DNA from: Lycocorax pyrrhopterus obiensis
Taxonomy: Eukaryota > Chordata > Aves > Passeriformes > Paradisaeidae
Assembly (NCBI GenBank): GCA_014706295.1
Contig: JACSVZ010000002.1
Coordinates: forward strand, 51,858,717 to 51,922,716
Direction of reading: 5' to 3'
Length of the DNA stretch: 64,000 nt
The position numbers and the translations under genes are program-made. Positions 60,202 through 64,000 of the stretch are shown here, in pieces; positions within the stretch are counted from its first letter, which is position 1, and each line of letters opens with the position of its first letter. Below the pieces are notes generated by a model. That model worked only from the letters and a program-made list of their open reading frames with translations. It made no database searches and was not told the origin of the DNA.

Positions 60202-62069
60202 AAAGATATCTGACACAGGAAACCAAGAAAAAACAAAAAGCTTTTCGTGTATATCAATACATTTGAAACAGATGTCAAACATTCAAGACCAGCAATTTCC
60301 AATTTGAGATCAAATTATAACAGAAATCAGGAGTCCCAAAAGGAGAAAAGGATTCTCAGAAAGAATTTCTTTTGTACATTAAAAAAAATGCAGATCTGGC
60401 CGGCTGAGGGAAGGCAACCAAGACAGGCCATATGTTTTGAGGGGAGCGAACAAGAAATGTTAATACACTGGATAAGTAAGTCTTAAAACTCCTATGAGCG
60501 TACCAAAATGGAACAAGATCAAACACTCAAAGAAAAGTCTAAATAATGAATTGGAATTTCCTCAGAAGAAACAGGATGAAAAATTGTGCAGGATAAAGAA
60601 AAAAAATCAGATTTAAGCAGTATCTGGTTTTTAGACAAACTATATTTGGAAGAAGCAAAACCATCTTCTAGAAAAGTCTATGGAGGATGACTGAATGCAT
60701 CTAAAATTAAGCTAATGGTGCAGGTTTGGACAACAAATAAAAGGAGGGCTCTGTGAGAAATTTATTCAAAGAATTATGTGTGAGAACTGGAACATCAGCT
60801 TAAATAGTAGTGAAATCTTTATAATATATGAAGTAAACCCTGGTGCCCAAGCTTGTGTGCTAGCAGCAACAAAAGCTTTGGAGCAAAGTTAGTTGTGTTA
60901 AAATCGGAAATGTTTGAAGAAAAGAGCAAGAGAGAATAATTCCCAGTAAAAATGTGTATGAAGGAAGGTTAAAAAAAGCAAGCCAAGTTGTATCAAAAGG
61001 TTCTTTTTATGAAATAAGAGTAACATACTTCTGTCAATTATTTTTGCTATCTAGAAGTAGCATCAGTAGAAAACCAGGTCTTTTGGATGTCAAGTTTTAG
61101 TGCTTACTAAATGGGACATATTAAATATTGTTATGATAGTTAAAAGACTACATTCAGTGATTATGAGACTAAATGGTTTTCTGAGGAATAAGATAATCGT
61201 ATTTTACTTCAAGTCCAGGGTGTCCAAGCTCAATAGTGTTAAGGATACTGCTGTAGAAAGTGACAGGAGAATGCTTTAAAAAGCTGAAAAAAAATCAGAT
61301 TCCAATTTGGCATTTTTGAATTTCAAGGCAATATCCTTTAAATCTGATCTGTCACCAACTGAAACAGGATTTGACAGAAAGCTTAGAGCCAGACACTTTG
61401 ATTGTATAACCTCTTAACTTAGAGGTAAGTTAGGAAAAGACAAAAATGAAACGGAAAGTGTACTTGGGGAATAGAAAATACCAAGCAGCTTGTACATCTG
61501 TGGGACAACATACATGCCAGACAAACGTGAGCAAACAGCAGACATGACCTTCAGAGAACTTGTTCCAATGAGGCTGCTATTGAACATACAGGAGGGACTG
61601 GAGACATCTCCTCCTCTTCAGGAAGAAACTGAAGGAATAAGAGGTAAATTCTGAAAATATAAGTGTAGAAACAGAAGAAGCTGCAGAGAATTTGGTAAAA
61701 GAAGGCACAGTATTGCAGTATTTGAAGAGCTGAAGATGGGAAGAGTTCTAGAGGATCCTTCAGGAGACCAGAGGAAGGATACAAAAGGACTTCTTGCAGC
61801 AGATGGTTGTCAAAGAATCTATTCTATATGAGCATCAAGAAGAAGCAATTAATACAGAATTTATCTTGAATGCAGCTTTTAATATGTCCCTTAAGAAGAA
61901 AGGAGTACTGATATTTGGGGCAATTTGCAACCACATGTCAAATGTCAGGTTGTCAATGGCATCCATGGCTGAGCCAACAGAAAATGAAACAATGGAATAA
62001 GCACCCTGTTGAAGGGTGCTGGGAAGACTCCGTGGCTGGAAAAACTTAAGGGGAGATTATGAAACACAT
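60202..62069. other. Purine-rich (plus strand) non-coding DNA, no gene recognised
   Basis: The plus strand is visibly rich in A and G for nearly 2 kb, with frequent GAAGAA and AAAGAA strings. No retroelement protein or gene was recognised. Frames up to 79 codons occur (60247-60486 plus, 61551-61784 minus). The stretch just before the CR1 fragment, from about 62020 (GGAAGACTCCGTGGCTGG), may already belong to that element. Confidence 0.5.
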
Positions 62070-62183
62070 GTTAGGAAAGAGGTTGACATAGTAGGTGTCA
62101 TTGCAGGGTGACCTTGCCCAGGACAGGGATGTTGGAACTAGATCTTTAAGGTCCCTTCTAACCCAAACCATTTTATAATTCTA
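62070..62183 (+). mobile_element. CR1 LINE 3'-end fragment
   Basis: GATGTTGGAACTAGATCTTT (62129-62148), AAGGTCCCTTCTAACCC and AAACCATTTTATAATTCTAA (62165-62184) give the CR1 3' UTR and its tail, with ATTCTATG decayed to ATTCTAAG. The CCTTGCCCAGGACAGGGATG just before also fits a CR1 3' UTR. The 5' limit is uncertain and could be about 62020. Confidence 0.8.
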
Positions 62184-64000
62184 AGTGTATGTAGGCCTGG
62201 AGATACTTTTTTCATAAGTTTTAATCTTGCACATCTTCCCCAGGAGTAGTTTGGAGTGTTAGAAGCAGTGGGATCATGCTATTGCTTAGAAATTAGAACG
62301 TAACAGGATCCTTTTCAAAATAGCAAGGTACTCTGAAAGCATCAGTGTTCACTGAATGTCATCAGGTATTTTATTCAGATGGCACAGTGCAGAAAAGTCT
62401 TGCTGTGCACAGCTCTATGTATACTCAAAGGGTGCAATTCATATCCTACTAACTCACGCTCCAGGGAAGAAACACAAAAAAGTGAATAAGAAAATATGGT
62501 TTTATTCCTATTTTACAAAAAGGGCACAGAGAGGTAAATCACTTGTTGTGATCATACAAAAAGCGTGTAATAACTTGAAGTTATGTAAGGACTAATTCAG
62601 TACCTTCTGTCGCAGCATCCTTTATTTCTTTAGGAGTGTTCCATGACTCTGTGACGTAACAAATTAAGATGTATTTTCTAAGGTCTCCACAAGGATATGC
62701 TGTCTTTCCCACATGGATCAGAGACTCTTTTGTTTAGCAGTTTGGGATGGTGTTCAATGCAATCCTGCAGCTGGTTAAGATTGGCTACTACTGGTTGCAG
62801 ATCCAGATGACCTAAAACTAAGCCCACCAGAGGCCATTTGATCTTCCTCCACATTTTGGGAATAGATGCTGTGAGTGACTAGACTGAGCAAAAGGAATGG
62901 ATAATTCAGCAGTCAGTTAGTCATTGTCATGGTGTGTGCCTGCGTATGTTGCATTTGGTTTACAGACTGCAAACCACATTAGAAGCAGTAATGAGAGGAG
63001 CAAGACAGGAATTGAGAATTTTTCTTTTTGAGACATGTTACCTATGATGTTTTCTAAAGCTGAATTTTGAATAGTAAGATGATGGATAGTGAATCACTTA
63101 AAAACAAATCTCGTTTAGGTCTTTAGCTTGTATAATAGGATCTAATTTAACAGAACTCCTTGCTAACTCGTTAAGGAAATGCAAGACTGGGGGATGAAAA
63201 TGGCTTTGCATACTTTCAGAAGGCAAGATGATGCATTGAGTTGTCTCACAAGCAGATGTATTTATTCCATTGATCCTTTCAAAAGCATTCTGTGGATTTT
63301 ATGGTGTCTACTTTTCTCTCTCCACTTCCTTCAATCTGTAATTAATCTCAGGGAATGTTTGCCATGCATTGTTGTCATTTGGTACTCTGTGAGACTGCTC
63401 CAGAAGCCTGGCTCTTGAAGACACAAACGGATATTTTTTTCAATGTATAGTGGGCACATGAAACATCAGGAAGACTATTCCTGACTCTTTGTGCAAAGTG
63501 TGTACAACCTCATGGATTAAAGGCAAGAAATGAGGAGGAAAAAGTGCACATATGTAATGGAAGAGAGAAGTGGGGACAGGGAATGGAGAAAGTGTTTCTT
63601 TAAAGAAAATAACCTTGTCCTCTCTATACTGTTGTATTTGGACATGTATATGGATAGACACCTTTAAATATACAACTCTTACTAAAGTTAGAGATGAAAA
63701 ATATTTGGTTCTGCTTTTCGGATATATTACTGGGTGAATTTTGCAGCAAATTCAGTTAAAAATTGTATTAGATATATGCTGTCAGAGTGTTGGATTATTC
63801 TAACATTGGAAAAATAAATTTCAGTGCAGATAACTAAGAAATTTAAGGAATCAGAAAGCTATGGTGCTCATTAAAAAGAAACCTTGCTCTTTCCAAGGTT
63901 AGGAACGAAATAGATGAAGACTTCAAGGAATTACTACTTTAATAAGGAATAATTTAATGAGAATGTATGTCACAACGTGTCGGATAGGAAGTTGAAATGA
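62184..64000. other. Unique non-coding DNA, no gene recognised
   Basis: Nothing recognised to the end of the window; open frames do not exceed 79 codons. Confidence 0.5.

Overview
The window reads as non-coding nuclear DNA of a bird, most likely a passerine. No bacterial gene organisation, rRNA, intact tRNA, CRISPR array or convincing protein-coding exon was recognised. The open frames are short (163 codons at most), overlap on both strands, mostly lack a recognisable family and often lie inside repeats. The best reading is a gene desert or a large intron. The bird assignment rests on the repeats: several CR1 LINE 3' ends with the typical avian tail, a SINE with a tRNA-Ile-like head and a CR1-type tail that resembles the songbird family TguSINE1, and LTRs of avian endogenous retrovirus families. 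Family names come from memory of consensus sequences; no search was run.

Layout. 1-9455: unique AT-rich DNA with a perfect 13-bp hairpin (5323-5353) and a decayed LINE reverse-transcriptase fragment on the minus strand (about 5480-5760). 9456-10560: one ERV LTR interrupted by a second, different LTR (9708-10419), i.e. a nested insertion. 10561-28970: mostly unique sequence with a possible old MITE (13626-13772), a CR1-type (ATTCTGTG)6 tail (22149-22196) and a GC-richer patch near 20.6-20.9 kb. 28971-29595: a minus-strand CR1 that joins the linker before the reverse transcriptase directly to the CR1 3' end, so most of the RT domain is missing. 40095-40229: the tRNA-derived SINE. 45460-45506: a short imperfect palindrome that would fold as RNA through three G-U wobbles. 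50940-51513: a plus-strand CR1 3' end, also with an internal deletion. 52101-52160: a two-copy 30-bp tandem repeat. 55835-55909 and 62070-62183: two short CR1 3' ends. 56433-56849: an ERV LTR on the minus strand. 59686-60195: a solo LTR flanked by a perfect 5-6 bp target-site duplication.

There is no gene set acting together here. The recognisable content is a layered record of retrotransposition: an old LINE fragment and possible MITE, then CR1 copies, a SINE that uses a CR1-like tail for mobilisation, and LTR insertions that left only solo LTRs without gag, pol or env. The long stretches between repeats may hold regulatory or conserved non-coding elements, but single-sequence reading cannot show that. 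I did not find a convincing previously undescribed system; the most unusual items are the nested LTR, the internally deleted CR1 copies, the wobble-paired hairpin at 45.5 kb and the possible MITE at 13.7 kb.
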